A stretch of 64,000 nt of DNA, taken from assembly GCA_030345135.1 (NCBI GenBank), contig CP128386.1:6369623-6433622 (forward strand). The letters run 5' to 3'. The first letter of the stretch is position 1. Every line of letters starts with the position of its first letter. This stretch comes from Chitinophagaceae bacterium DXS. Lineage in GTDB: Bacteria > Bacteroidota > Bacteroidia > Chitinophagales > Chitinophagaceae. The notes beneath the pieces are model-generated. The model made no database searches and had not been told where the DNA came from. It was given only the letters and a program-made list of their open reading frames with translations. A program made the position numbers and the translations under genes. Of this stretch, positions 34,680 to 45,122 are shown piece by piece.

Positions 34680-35876
34680 ATGAATCCGCAACAGGCAAAA
34701 GAACTCCTGGAAAAATACAGGCTTGGATTATGCACCGAGGAAGAAAAAAACGCAATTGAAGATTGGTTCAATTCTTTAAATGAAGAAGGTTCCTGGCAAT
34801 GGTCGGAAGATGAACGCAATGTGTTCAAAGAACAATTAAAGAAGCGTATTGATAAGGAAATAACGGATGAGCAGCAAACGCCGGTAAGCAGAATGCGCAG
34901 CAACAGGTTTCTAAAGTATGTGGCAGCAGCATCGTTGTTAGCTGTTATTGCAACGGGTGCTTATTTTCTTTTCAATCGATCAGATAAAGAGAAAGAAAAA
35001 ACGATAGCTGCAACAACCCAGTCATATAAAAATGATGTTAAGCCTGGCACAGATGGCGCTATTCTTACACTGGCCGATGGCCGCCAGGTAATGCTGGATA
35101 GTTCCGGAAACACTGTGCCGGTACAGGATGGCAACGTTCAACTGACGAACAAAGACGGAAAACTCACTTATTCGGTTAATGGAGAACAACAAGCGAACGA
35201 AGTACTTTCCTATAATACGGTTCAAACGCCAAGAGCGCGGCAGTTCAAATTGCATCTTTCAGATGGAACCAATGTTTGGTTGAACGCTGCTTCATCTATA
35301 CGCTATCCGGTTGTTTTTGGTAAGAAGGAACGTGTAGTAGAGATAACCGGTGAAGTGTATTTTGAAGTTGCCAAACTGGTTGATGAAACCAATAAACAGC
35401 CCGTACCATTTACCGTGCATATACAAAAGGCATCAGGCGACGCGGGTGAAGTTCAGGTGTTGGGAACACACTTTAATATTAATGCATATGATGATGAAGA
35501 CGATATTAAAACGACGTTGGTTGAAGGAAAAGTAAAAGTAAAAAAACAGCAGGAGGAGGTTTTCCTGTTACCCGGCAACCAGGCAAAAATGGATAAGAAG
35601 GGAAAATTTACGGTTGTAAAAGATGCTGATATAACCAATGTAATGGCGTGGAAGAATGGCCTCTTCAGCTTTGATAATGCAGGTGTTCAGGTTGTGATGA
35701 ACCAGTTGGCGAGATGGTATGATATTGAAGTGGAATATGCTGGTGGAAAAGTACCAAATGATCGTTTCTGGGGAGATATTCAAAGAAATGCGAGACTATC
35801 AACTGTATTGAAAATGCTTGAAATAAGCGGGGTGAAGTTTACGCTGGAAGGCAATAAGGTCACCGTTTTAAAATAA
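34680..35876 (+). CDS. FecR-family anti-sigma factor
   Basis: A 398-residue inner-membrane protein. The N-terminal cytoplasmic anti-sigma part (1-75) has ELLEKYRLGLCTEEEKNAIE. One membrane helix follows at about 78-98 (FLKYVAAASLLAVIATGAYF). The periplasmic FecR domain (about 175-280) has VQTPRARQFKLHLSDGTNVW, LNAASSIRYPVVF, REVEITGEVYFEV-like text and VQVLGTHFNINAY. A DUF4974-type C-terminal domain ends LRTVLKMLEISGVKF-like text (residues about 325-398). It receives the signal from the STN domain of the SusC receptor encoded downstream and frees the ECF sigma factor encoded upstream. Textbook order sigma-fecR-susC-susD. Confidence 0.93.
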   Translation: MNPQQAKELLEKYRLGLCTEEEKNAIEDWFNSLNEEGSWQWSEDERNVFKEQLKKRIDKEITDEQQTPVSRMRSNRFLKYVAAASLLAVIATGAYFLFNRSDKEKEKTIAATTQSYKNDVKPGTDGAILTLADGRQVMLDSSGNTVPVQDGNVQLTNKDGKLTYSVNGEQQANEVLSYNTVQTPRARQFKLHLSDGTNVWLNAASSIRYPVVFGKKERVVEITGEVYFEVAKLVDETNKQPVPFTVHIQKASGDAGEVQVLGTHFNINAYDDEDDIKTTLVEGKVKVKKQQEEVFLLPGNQAKMDKKGKFTVVKDADITNVMAWKNGLFSFDNAGVQVVMNQLARWYDIEVEYAGGKVPNDRFWGDIQRNARLSTVLKMLEISGVKFTLEGNKVTVLK

Positions 35877-36110
35877 CTCTTTTCATAACAATCTATCATC
35901 ACGAAAAACAAACGCTTATGACAAACGAAAGCTAATTTCTCCACTACTCAATTTTTAACAGGTATGGCTCAAAATAAAACCGGAAAGTGTCGGTAGCACT
36001 TCCCGGAGTCTTCACGAATGTGAAATGATTTTGGTCATTCCTGTGTAACGCTAATTACTTTCCCACAAAGTGGGAACAGGTATTCTATTAACCAAAATCT
36101 AAGTAAAGTT
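35877..36110. other. Gap between fecR and susC with a weak hairpin
   Basis: No gene in 234 bp. CCGGAAAGTG..GCACTTCCCGG (about 35980-36006) can form an imperfect stem and may attenuate or terminate the sigma-fecR transcript. The susC promoter is probably just upstream of 36111. Confidence 0.4.
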
Positions 36111-39100
36111 ATGTATTCCAAAACTTATTGCATGTCCTTTTTAAAAGGACGTTTTCCCACCGGCCTGCTTGCCATTAACTACTTTAAAAAGGTTTGCGGG
36201 AAAACAAACAATACAATTTTTCTCGCTATGAAACTGACCGTTTATATCCTTTTGGTTGCCTGCCTGCAGGTAAGTGCCAAAGGAAGTGCGCAGCGTGTAA
36301 GCATTGTAAGAAAGAACGTTGCACTGAAGGAAGTTTTTAAAGAAATTCAGAAGCAAACGGGCTACACGGTATTTTGTAATTATAAGATATTAGAAAAAGC
36401 AAAGAACGTTGATGTAGATATTAGCAAAGGTTCCCTGGAAGAACTGCTGAATGCTACGTTAAGAACGCAGGGGCTTGACTACAATATTGAAGAGAAAATG
36501 ATTGTTGTGTTTGAGAAAAAACAGGATGAAGATGATCTGTTTTTGCCGGGGGCTGCTCTTCCTCCGCCGGCCACCATTATTACAGGAAAGGTACTTGATG
36601 AAAACGGAGAAGCCCTTGTTGGTGCATACGTTTTATTGAAGGGAACCAAAACAGGTGTGGCTACAGGTGAAAAGGGAGAGTTTGCGATCAGCATTCCTGA
36701 TGATGTTGCAAAAGTTCTATTGATCACTTATGTCGGCAAACAGTCGGTAGAAATAAAGCTGGGCGATAAAAGAGAAATAACTGTAAATCTGCTGACATCC
36801 ATAGAAGATAAACAAGAGGTAATTATTGTAGGTTACGGATCTCAAAAAAGAGAAAACCTGACCGGTTCTGTTGGAACAGTTAAATCTGAAAGGCTGGCTG
36901 ACAGGCCAACTGCATCGCCGGCAACATTGCTGCAGGGCCTGGCTCCGGGTGTTACCGTTATGCAAAGCGGTGGCTACCCAGGCGCAGGTGCAAGCATCAA
37001 AATAAGAGAAGTTGCAACCTGGCAGGGTAGTACTGATCCGTTATATGTGATTGATGGTGTAATTCGTAATGCAAGTGTGTTTGCTTCACTCAATCCCTCA
37101 GACATCGACAATCTCAGCTTGTTAAAAGACGCGGCTTCTGCTTCCATTTATGGTATGCAGGCCGGCAATGGTGTTATATTGGTTACAACAAAAAGAGGCA
37201 ACTCGGATAAAACACAGATCTCCTACAATGGCTCTTACACTACCAATAAGCCAACTGTAAAGCCACCCCGGATGAACGCCTTTGAGGCATACACTTTTGC
37301 AAACAAAGCCTTTGCACAGAAAGGTCTTCCGGCAAATGATCCCACTTTCTACAGCGATGATGAACTCGAATATTTTAAAACACATTCCTACGACTGGGTA
37401 GATGAGACCTGGAGAGATCCATGGAACACCAACCATGTGCTTTCTATGAGCGGCGGCGCAAAAAATGTACGCTACTATGTATCCGGCGGCTATCTAAGCC
37501 AGACAGGTTCCAGTTCTAACAAATACAACAAATATAATTTGCTGGCAAAACTGGATGGACAGATCAATAGTTCGCTCAGCTTTACGCTGGATGTAAATGC
37601 TTCCTGGGACAAAGGTGACCGTCCTTATTGGGCATATGATTACGGAGATCCCAACCTGTCAAACATCTACAACCGTCTCTTGATGGTTACGCCGGGCCGT
37701 CCTGCGTTTATCAATGGCTTGCCGGTAGGTAACTTTGACAATACAAATACTGCAAACCTGGCAGAAGGTGCGGGTGGTTATATCAGGCCTTATAACTCCA
37801 ATATCTCTCCTACGTTTCAGTTGAAATATAATATTCCCGGCATTAAAGGGTTGTCAGCTAAAGGAATGTTTGCATACAATACTTACAATGGTTATACAAA
37901 AACCTTTGCCAATGCACCCTATATCTATTATTTCAAAACCGCCGGGCAGCACAACCACATCATAACAGATGAGCTTGACTCAGCCAGAACGGGTGGATAT
38001 AAAATACTTGACCAGGCGCAAACCGCCGGTGCAGGTGCTTCACAGGTATTGTCTGAAACATGGACGATAAACAGCAACTACCAGTTGGATTTTATGTTGA
38101 ACTACAACCGTGTTTTTGGTGAGCACAACATTTCCGCATTTGTTGCATATGAACAACTAAAAAGCTGGGGTAAATACATTACAGGCAAGGGCAACTATTT
38201 TGATAACCTGAACTTCCAGGAATTCAATGGTGCCTCTACATCACCGGCCAATCGCACCGTTTCCGGTAATCAGCAAAACCTTGCCGGACAAGCTTCTTAT
38301 TTTGGCAGGATTGATTATAACTATGCCAACAAGTATATGCTCGGCGTCACTTTCAGAGCAGACGGTTCCTATATCTTTCCTCCGGAAAACAGATGGGGTT
38401 ATTTTCCTGCCGCTTCTGCAGCGTGGAATATCTCTAACGAAAACTTTTTTGCGGGCCTGAGAAAAACCATCGATTACATGAAGCTGCGTTTCTCTTATGG
38501 CATAACCGGATCAAACAATACAGCAGCCTGGCAATGGCAGCAGAACTATACGTTTAACTCTAATTCCGGCGTATATCTTGGCAACGGAAATCCTCCTTCA
38601 ACCGTTCTTGGAGGAACCATCAATCCAAACATTACCTGGGAAAAGAACCGCAACTACGACCTTGGTCTTGACGTAAGTATGCCCAACCGGCTGATAAGTG
38701 CAACAATTGATTTGTGGGCAAAGAAAACAAAAGACATCCTTGGTCAGCGTAACGCATCAATACCAAGCACTGTCGGTGCCTCACTGCCCGCAGTGAACTA
38801 TGGTAAAGCATCTGCAAAGGGTATTGAGATCGCCGTTTCGCATGAAAATAAAATTGGCAACGTGTTTTACAGGGTAGGTGCCAACTGGTCCACTTCTACC
38901 AATAAATATATTGAAGTAGATCAGGCTGCTTCTGTCAGAGATCCGGAAAATAAAATCGGCAAACCGGTAGCGGGCTGGATAACCGGTTATGTGTCTGAAG
39001 GTATTATCAGAACACAGGCAGATGTTGATGCCATACTCAGTAAGAACGGCGCGGGTTTTACCATTTTTGGCAATGCGCCTAAGCCCGGTATGTTGTTGTA

Positions 39101-39668
39101 TAAAGATATCAGAGGTCCGTTGGGTCAGGACAAACCTGATGGCAAAATTGATGGTAATGATGCCATTCCGCTCTCATTCAACGGAATACCAAGAGTGAAC
39201 TATGGACTCAATTTTACAGTGGGTTGGAAAGGGTTGGATGTAACTGCAATTTTCGCAGGCATAGCAAAGTATGATATCATGCCAACGGATGTATATGTTA
39301 GAAGACCATTGCCGGGAAACAATAACCTGAAGATCTGGCAAAATGCATGGACTCCTGAAACAGCCGCTACTGCCGACATGCCCAGCCCTGTGTGGAACGA
39401 CTGGCAGATAGGTTCTAATGCTGAAGTTGCGTCTACTTTCTGGATGAACAATGGTGCATTCCTGCGCTTAAAATCGCTGATCGTTAACTACAACCTTCCC
39501 CAGGCGTGGTTCAGGCATACACAATTGCAAAATGCACGCATTTATTTCAGCGGCGAAAATTTGCATCAATGGAATCATACAGGTTATTATGATCCTGAGC
39601 GTGGTGGCGATTTCAGACAGTACCCGCTTATGAAGAGTTTCACTTTCGGGGCAAGTGTGAATTTTTAA
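36111..39668 (+). CDS. SusC-family TonB-dependent receptor with N-terminal STN signalling domain
   Basis: A 1185-residue receptor. The long leader to about residue 60 contains the hydrophobic core LTVYILLVACLQVSAKGSAQ. The STN domain (about 62-135: VALKEVFKEIQKQTGYTVF, later LEELLNATLRTQGLDYNI) contacts FecR in the periplasm. A carboxypeptidase-regulatory-like domain (about 153-235) opens with ITGKVLDENGEALVGAYVLL. The plug motif is EVIIVGYGSQKRENLTGSVG, then the barrel, ending FTFGASVNF. It imports a glycan with the SusD encoded 18 bp downstream. The STN domain and the upstream ECF/fecR pair show trans-envelope regulation by the transported ligand. Confidence 0.96.
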   Translation: MYSKTYCMSFLKGRFPTGLLAINYFKKVCGKTNNTIFLAMKLTVYILLVACLQVSAKGSAQRVSIVRKNVALKEVFKEIQKQTGYTVFCNYKILEKAKNVDVDISKGSLEELLNATLRTQGLDYNIEEKMIVVFEKKQDEDDLFLPGAALPPPATIITGKVLDENGEALVGAYVLLKGTKTGVATGEKGEFAISIPDDVAKVLLITYVGKQSVEIKLGDKREITVNLLTSIEDKQEVIIVGYGSQKRENLTGSVGTVKSERLADRPTASPATLLQGLAPGVTVMQSGGYPGAGASIKIREVATWQGSTDPLYVIDGVIRNASVFASLNPSDIDNLSLLKDAASASIYGMQAGNGVILVTTKRGNSDKTQISYNGSYTTNKPTVKPPRMNAFEAYTFANKAFAQKGLPANDPTFYSDDELEYFKTHSYDWVDETWRDPWNTNHVLSMSGGAKNVRYYVSGGYLSQTGSSSNKYNKYNLLAKLDGQINSSLSFTLDVNASWDKGDRPYWAYDYGDPNLSNIYNRLLMVTPGRPAFINGLPVGNFDNTNTANLAEGAGGYIRPYNSNISPTFQLKYNIPGIKGLSAKGMFAYNTYNGYTKTFANAPYIYYFKTAGQHNHIITDELDSARTGGYKILDQAQTAGAGASQVLSETWTINSNYQLDFMLNYNRVFGEHNISAFVAYEQLKSWGKYITGKGNYFDNLNFQEFNGASTSPANRTVSGNQQNLAGQASYFGRIDYNYANKYMLGVTFRADGSYIFPPENRWGYFPAASAAWNISNENFFAGLRKTIDYMKLRFSYGITGSNNTAAWQWQQNYTFNSNSGVYLGNGNPPSTVLGGTINPNITWEKNRNYDLGLDVSMPNRLISATIDLWAKKTKDILGQRNASIPSTVGASLPAVNYGKASAKGIEIAVSHENKIGNVFYRVGANWSTSTNKYIEVDQAASVRDPENKIGKPVAGWITGYVSEGIIRTQADVDAILSKNGAGFTIFGNAPKPGMLLYKDIRGPLGQDKPDGKIDGNDAIPLSFNGIPRVNYGLNFTVGWKGLDVTAIFAGIAKYDIMPTDVYVRRPLPGNNNLKIWQNAWTPETAATADMPSPVWNDWQIGSNAEVASTFWMNNGAFLRLKSLIVNYNLPQAWFRHTQLQNARIYFSGENLHQWNHTGYYDPERGGDFRQYPLMKSFTFGASVNF

Positions 39669-39686
39669 CCAGAAAACTAACTACAA

Positions 39687-41504
39687 ATGAAAAAGATGAA
39701 ATCAATCATACAAGCTACGATCGCGCTTATTTCTGCAGCTGTGCTTGGATCGTGCAACAAGGCATTTGATGTGGAACGAGTTGGCGCAGTAACACCAGAA
39801 CAACAATGGGGATCTCCTGAGTTTATTGAATTCTATATCAATAATTTTTACAACGTGCTTCCGGCGTGGAACCGTAATGAAAATTATTCGGAAGAGGCCG
39901 GCACAACTACGTTACCTTCCGCTTTAAAAGGGACTGCACAAACCCAGGACGGTTATCCCGACAGAAGCTGGGACTATTCTTCCGTTAGAGGGCTGAATAC
40001 TTTTTTTGCTAACATAGAAAATAGCAAGGCGATATTATCAGATGATCAATATAAAGTATTGAAAGGACAGGCCTACTTTTTCAGGGCCTATGTGTATTAC
40101 AAAATGGTGAAAGTATTGGGCGGAGTGCCTATTATTACTGATGTGCAGGATCCTACATCAGACCCTAAACTCTTAATGGTTGCACGGAATACCAGTCTGG
40201 AATGTTTTGATTTTATTGAAAAACAACTGGATTCCGCTGCAATGTTATTGCCTTCCACGTGGGATGCCAACAACACAGGCCGCATTACCAAAGGTGCTGC
40301 ACTGGCGGTAAAAGGAGAAATGCTGTTGCTAAAAGCCAGCCCCTTGTTCTGCAAAACAAAAAATCCTACGTACTGGACCAATGCTTATAACGCTTTGACC
40401 GCTGCAAAGAATGAGCTTGATGCCAATGGATATGGCCTGTATTCCGAAAGTTCTTTAAAAGCAACAGAAAACTGGTGGTACAAAAAGTCAGACGCAGCAA
40501 AAGAAATGGTGCTGTATCTGCGCTATAATTTTCCGAATAAGACCAATGGTTTCCAGGCTGCGCAACGCCCGCTGACTGTAAGCTCCGGCGCTGCTGGTGG
40601 CGCACAACCGACATGGGAGCTCGTTAAATCTTTTCCGATGAAAAATGGTAAAAGTATTACAGATCCTACCTCGGGTTATAATGAAAAGCAATATTGGAAA
40701 GATCGCGATCCGCGCTTTTATACAACCGTTGTGTATAATGGTGCGCAATACGATTTTGCTGGTGTGCCCAACAGAATACAATGGGTGTTCAATGGCATAG
40801 CCGGAGATGATGGGTATAAAACATTCAATTATACCGGGTTCTACGCAAGAAAAGAAATTGATACAACACTCAGTTCAACACTCTGGAATAACCAGGCATT
40901 TGACTGGCCCATTATCCGCTATGCCGAAGTGCTGTTAAACCTGGCTGAAGCGGCTAATGAAACAGGGCATTCTGCAGATGCAAAAACACTGATGATCAGC
41001 GTAAGGCAACGGGCGCATATTAACGCCGGCGCAGGTGATTATGGACTTGCTGCAAATGTTGGCTCGGACTACCAGGCGACGCTCAATGCAATCATGCTGG
41101 AACGCCAGGTTGAGTTTACACTTGAAGGAAAACGTTTTTGGGATTTGAGACGCAGACGGATGTTTGGCGTACTTAACAATTACGGCACCATGCACGCATG
41201 GGGCCCATATCTCAACAAACAGGCTGCCAAAACCTACGGAATTGATACTACAGGCTCCAACAGCGAAATAGCGCAAAGGCTGAGCAACGTTGTACTCAAT
41301 CCCGGCAGCATTGATGTGAACAAGTTTTTGCAGGACATTACAAATTATTCTCACGATCCGATCGATATCAGCTCTACCAACCAGATCAATATGAAGGACT
41401 ACTATTATTTTGGTCCGCTTGATCCGGCATGGATATTACAGGATCCTAATCTTAAACAAAATATCGGTTGGGATAACGGAGACTTCGATCCCACCATTCA
41501 ATAG
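39687..41504 (+). CDS. SusD/RagB-family glycan-binding lipoprotein
   Basis: A 605-residue lipoprotein (IIQATIALISAAVLGSC, Cys23), in the long part of the SusD range. Typical segments: KVLKGQAYFFRAYVYYKMVK and VLGGVPIITD near 125-155 (the TPR-like helix pair), PIIRYAEVLLNLAEAANETG near 410-430 and the closing FTLEGKRFWDLRRRRMFG near 475-492. It caps the SusC barrel and binds the substrate at the cell surface. Directly downstream of susC and 147 bp upstream of the large secreted protein, which should act on the same glycan. Confidence 0.95.
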   Translation: MKKMKSIIQATIALISAAVLGSCNKAFDVERVGAVTPEQQWGSPEFIEFYINNFYNVLPAWNRNENYSEEAGTTTLPSALKGTAQTQDGYPDRSWDYSSVRGLNTFFANIENSKAILSDDQYKVLKGQAYFFRAYVYYKMVKVLGGVPIITDVQDPTSDPKLLMVARNTSLECFDFIEKQLDSAAMLLPSTWDANNTGRITKGAALAVKGEMLLLKASPLFCKTKNPTYWTNAYNALTAAKNELDANGYGLYSESSLKATENWWYKKSDAAKEMVLYLRYNFPNKTNGFQAAQRPLTVSSGAAGGAQPTWELVKSFPMKNGKSITDPTSGYNEKQYWKDRDPRFYTTVVYNGAQYDFAGVPNRIQWVFNGIAGDDGYKTFNYTGFYARKEIDTTLSSTLWNNQAFDWPIIRYAEVLLNLAEAANETGHSADAKTLMISVRQRAHINAGAGDYGLAANVGSDYQATLNAIMLERQVEFTLEGKRFWDLRRRRMFGVLNNYGTMHAWGPYLNKQAAKTYGIDTTGSNSEIAQRLSNVVLNPGSIDVNKFLQDITNYSHDPIDISSTNQINMKDYYYFGPLDPAWILQDPNLKQNIGWDNGDFDPTIQ

Positions 41505-41651
41505 TTGAGCAGTTAGGAATAGTGGTGTCACCTCTCGTAGGTGATGCCACTTTAATTTGGACAAGTTCAGATGATCAAAGCTGCAAACCTTGCGCTGTTG
41601 ATTGCTTCATCCCTTTATCCTGCTTTTAATTATCTCTCTTAACTACTAAGC

Positions 41652-44192
41652 ATGCAAAACAATCTTCTTACAAAAATTGCACGGTACGCCGCCTGTTGTT
41701 CGATTTTTGTGACATCATTCATCGTGTCTTCTTTTTCGCCGGCGTCGGATATTACTTTGACTACCGACTGGCTCACCCTGCAGATAAACAATTCAGGAAA
41801 CATAACTGGTATTGTTTCCAAAATAAATAGCAGGAATTACGGTGCTGCATCTATGCAGTCGCCATTGCTCACTTTGTACAAAGATTCTGTGTACATAAAG
41901 CCAACCAAAGCCGTGTACAACGGAGGGAAAAAGCAAATCACCCTTAACTTTTCAAATGGCTCCGTAGCGACAGTTGGTGTTGTTGGGAAAGGTGCCTACC
42001 TGCGGTTTGAATTGCAAAAGCTTATGCCACGCAATGGTGTGCAGGCAATAGTTTGGGGGCCATTTGCAACATCTATCCACGAATCAATAGGTGAAACGGT
42101 TTGCGTTGTACATGATAACGATTTTGCCGTTGGACTACAGGCTTTGAACATCAATACCATTGAAGGGTTACCGGATGGAAATGATAATGCCGGCGGCGGT
42201 AGCTTTATCGATCCCTTACCTGGACAGCATTTGCCGGATTCATTAAAAGATAAGGTCGGCATGCCAGTAGAAGTAAACGTGAATGTAACCGGTGATATGC
42301 CTGAATACGTGCGCATGTATCGCGGAAGCGCTGCAGTTAAGAAATCTTATGGAAGCGAGCTAAGATTGTTTTCAAGAGATAGAAGAATTCCGCGTATTGT
42401 AAATAATGGCAATGCAGGCAAGCATCAGTATGTGCAACCTGTGGATGTTGATTTTGCCGGCTCGGCCATTGCATTTTTTGGTTGTGAAGAAACAAAAGTC
42501 CTGGATGTGATTGGTGAAATAGAAAAGAATGAAAAGTTACCGCATCCCATGCTTAATGGTGAGTGGGTTAAACGGTCACCTGTGCCCGGGCAGGCATACC
42601 TGATGTATGAAGGGAAAGACATGACGCAGGGGATGGCTTATGCCGATAGTTGTGGATTTAAACTAATTCATGCGGGTGATTTATTTGAAAGCTGGGGACA
42701 TTTTGGTCTTCATACTAAACGTTTCCCGCAGGGTGCTGCTGATATTGAAAAACTGACGAATACCGGCTGGCACCGTAACATAGCGTTGGGCGTTCATACG
42801 CTCACCATGTTTACGGGTACAAACGATGCGTATATTTCACCCGTTCCAAGCGACAGTCTTGCAAAATCTGGTACAACGTCGTTGTCAAAAGATCTATCGG
42901 AGGATGATAAGGACATCTTTATTGATGACCCATCTTTTTTCCGCAATGCTTTTGGAACACATACTGTAAAGATTGGAAAGGAGCTGATTAACTTCCGGGC
43001 TGTTTCGACAGAAGCTCCATGGCGCTTACTCGACTGCAAACGCGGTCAGTACAAAACGGCTAAAACAGGGCATAAAGCGGGTGAACGCGTGGACAAGCTT
43101 GTAAATAGTGATTACCAGGGCTTTTATCCTGACATTTATTTGCAGGATGCATTTGCCAAAAGACTTGCCACAGTATGTAACACAACCGGGCTCGGACTGA
43201 TGGATTTTGACGGATACGGAGGCGAATCGCCCACCGGACACGGTACTTATGGCGCCGCCAGGTTTGTGGACCTTTGGTACAGGAGTTTGGATAAATATGT
43301 GCTTACCTGTGGCGCAGGAACATTTCATTATTACTGGCATATTTATTCCTTCATGAACTGGGGCGAGCCGTGGTACAACGCCTTACGTCAAAGCCAGGTC
43401 AATTACAGAATAGAAAATCAGCGTTATTTTAACCGCAACTATATGCCTCATATGCTGGGGTGGTTTAGCCTTGGTGCAGATTACCGCCCTGAAGAGATTG
43501 AATGGATCCAGGCGCGCAGTGCAGCATTTAATGCGGGCTATTTATTGAGAGTTGACGAGAGTATTGAAAAGAATGGATTTAAAACTGATGTTTTTAGTGC
43601 GATAAGAGAATGGCAAAGCGCACGAAACGCTAAGGCTTTCTCCAAAGATCAATTGAAACTATTGCAGGATCCAAAGAATGAATTTCATTTGGAAAAGACA
43701 GGAGACAAAAGCTGGAATTTATACCCGGTAAATCTTCAATCATCTTATGAGCACAAATTCCGCAGAGTGCAAACAGGTGAACCGGTAAGCACACGTTTAA
43801 GTGTACAAAATCCATATGCTGCGCAGCCTGCTAAGCTGTACATCACAATTCAGGCAGAGGAAGGCAATAAGACTGAAACTGTCTCAGCTATAAAAATTGA
43901 AATAAACAGTTATCAATCACTGGAAATAGATGAAGCGCTAAAGGCCGGTGACAGAATTGTTGTTGATGGTAAATCAGTTTATAAATGCGACGCTACATGG
44001 AACAAGATAAAAGAACTGAAAGTTGCCGGAATTCCGCAATTGAATGCAGGCGTTAACCAGGTTGTTGTAACAAGCGAGTTTTCATCAGAACAGTCTCCAC
44101 GACTAAAGATGGAATTTAAGTTCGTTGGCGAGCCACAAAAAGTAAAAACCGGGGAATACGCAGGGATGAAAGCACCAAAGGGGGTTAAATAA
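41652..44192 (+). CDS. Large secreted protein of unknown class, putative carbohydrate-active enzyme
   Basis: An 846-residue protein with a signal peptide (about 1-32, ending SFSPA). I do not recognise a named family. Visible plan: an N-terminal beta-rich domain (about 33-290: TLTTDWLTLQINNSGNITGI, LRFELQKLMPRNGVQAIVWG); a middle TIM-barrel-like part (about 300-650) with LMDFDGYGGESPTGHGTYG and WHIYSFMNWGEPWYNALRQS; and a C-terminal beta domain. Acidic residues at strand ends (LMDFDGYGGE, WGEPW) are candidate catalytic groups. Its place as the last gene of a sigma-fecR-susC-susD locus argues that it attacks the locus's glycan, but the reaction is inference only. A terminator pair follows. Confidence 0.7.
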   Translation: MQNNLLTKIARYAACCSIFVTSFIVSSFSPASDITLTTDWLTLQINNSGNITGIVSKINSRNYGAASMQSPLLTLYKDSVYIKPTKAVYNGGKKQITLNFSNGSVATVGVVGKGAYLRFELQKLMPRNGVQAIVWGPFATSIHESIGETVCVVHDNDFAVGLQALNINTIEGLPDGNDNAGGGSFIDPLPGQHLPDSLKDKVGMPVEVNVNVTGDMPEYVRMYRGSAAVKKSYGSELRLFSRDRRIPRIVNNGNAGKHQYVQPVDVDFAGSAIAFFGCEETKVLDVIGEIEKNEKLPHPMLNGEWVKRSPVPGQAYLMYEGKDMTQGMAYADSCGFKLIHAGDLFESWGHFGLHTKRFPQGAADIEKLTNTGWHRNIALGVHTLTMFTGTNDAYISPVPSDSLAKSGTTSLSKDLSEDDKDIFIDDPSFFRNAFGTHTVKIGKELINFRAVSTEAPWRLLDCKRGQYKTAKTGHKAGERVDKLVNSDYQGFYPDIYLQDAFAKRLATVCNTTGLGLMDFDGYGGESPTGHGTYGAARFVDLWYRSLDKYVLTCGAGTFHYYWHIYSFMNWGEPWYNALRQSQVNYRIENQRYFNRNYMPHMLGWFSLGADYRPEEIEWIQARSAAFNAGYLLRVDESIEKNGFKTDVFSAIREWQSARNAKAFSKDQLKLLQDPKNEFHLEKTGDKSWNLYPVNLQSSYEHKFRRVQTGEPVSTRLSVQNPYAAQPAKLYITIQAEEGNKTETVSAIKIEINSYQSLEIDEALKAGDRIVVDGKSVYKCDATWNKIKELKVAGIPQLNAGVNQVVVTSEFSSEQSPRLKMEFKFVGEPQKVKTGEYAGMKAPKGVK

Positions 44193-44278
44193 GTAATCAT
44201 TATTGTCCGGCTAAATTCAACAAGTGTGACCGCGGTCTTATCGATAATAGTTAGAGATTAACTTTTTGACGAACTAAT

Positions 44279-44310
44279 CCCGAAGCCCGTTCGGTCAGGC
44301 GGGCTTCGGG
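44279..44310. terminator. Perfect 11-bp stem CCCGAAGCCCG hairpin
   Basis: CCCGAAGCCCG / CGGGCTTCGGG with a 10-base loop, 87 bp after the stop of the 846-residue gene. It lacks a clean T tract, so it may be a terminator or a REP-like hairpin. A related sequence (CCCGTCCGAATGCGCATTCG then GCGCGGGCGGGC) occurs at 44535-44565. Confidence 0.6.
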
Positions 44311-44430
44311 ATTGCATACCTCTGCTTATCTTCCTAATTAAAGTAGACGTCGTTAACGTTCGACTTGCACGCCACTTGCCTTTTTGCACTTTTAGTCAGC
44401 CAATAGTGAAAAGCAATTACTCATTACAGA

Positions 44431-44464
44431 CAAAAAAACCCGCGGCAGCGTCGCAGGTTTTTTA
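44431..44464. terminator. Bidirectional terminator between convergent genes
   Basis: AAAAAAACCCGCG-gcagcgt-CGCAGGTTTTTT: a GC stem flanked by A and T tracts, placed between the 846-residue gene (forward) and the gene at 44595 (reverse), so it can serve both. Confidence 0.88.
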
Positions 44465-44594
44465 TTTGTGTGTATATGTTTTTATTTCTCGCTGTTAAGA
44501 GAACAAAAGTTGCCTGAACCTGGGTACTTCGTACCCGTCCGAATGCGCATTCGGCGCGGGCGGGCTTCGTAACTCGTACTTGTTAATTCAGTCG

Positions 44595-45122
44595 CTAAAA
44601 ATATCCATTATTATTCGCCGATTTTGCCGGAACAGGCTCTGTCACCATCCAGTTTTCAGTGATCTTTCCGTTTTCAACCCTGAAAATTTCAACGCGCGCA
44701 AATACCTTTCCGTTAGGTGCCACATCTCTTATAAAAAGCCATACAAGGTCGCCATCGGCAGCAACCTGCTTAATATCAACGGTTGTTTTTTCAATACTTT
44801 TTGCAGTCAGCATGGTTCTAAGGGCCATTTTCAGCCAATCCCTACCATCTTTTAAAAGCGGATTATGCTGTTTCATATTTTCGGCTACATATTTATCTAC
44901 AGCGGTAGTGTCTTTGTCGCCCCAAAGTTGCTGATAGAATTCTTTCACCAGTTTTTTGTTGGCGTCAAGTTTTTGTTGTGCTACTTCTGCTGCGCTGGAG
45001 GTGAGTGCTGCCGCCGTATCGTTTTTCGCTGTCGTTGACTTGTCGCCAGAATTGTTAGAGCAGGCGGTAAAGAAAACAGATGCCACTAGTGTTGTACAAA
45101 GCATTAGCTTAAATGATTTCAT
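44595..45122 (-). CDS. SnoaL/NTF2-like lipoprotein
   Basis: A 175-residue protein with a lipoprotein signal (MKSFKLMLCTTLVASVFFTAC, Cys21) and a Ser/Thr/Ala-rich linker. The NTF2-like fold spans about 50-165: KKLVKEFYQQLWGDKDTTAV, DKYVAENMKQHNPLLKDGRD, VAADGDLVWLFIRD and FRVENGKITENWMVTEPVP. The QHNP...G pattern and the closing E-W-V are typical of SnoaL-type predicted ester cyclases and their periplasmic relatives. No specific reaction can be given. It stands alone. Confidence 0.83.
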   Translation of the reverse strand: MKSFKLMLCTTLVASVFFTACSNNSGDKSTTAKNDTAAALTSSAAEVAQQKLDANKKLVKEFYQQLWGDKDTTAVDKYVAENMKQHNPLLKDGRDWLKMALRTMLTAKSIEKTTVDIKQVAADGDLVWLFIRDVAPNGKVFARVEIFRVENGKITENWMVTEPVPAKSANNNGYF

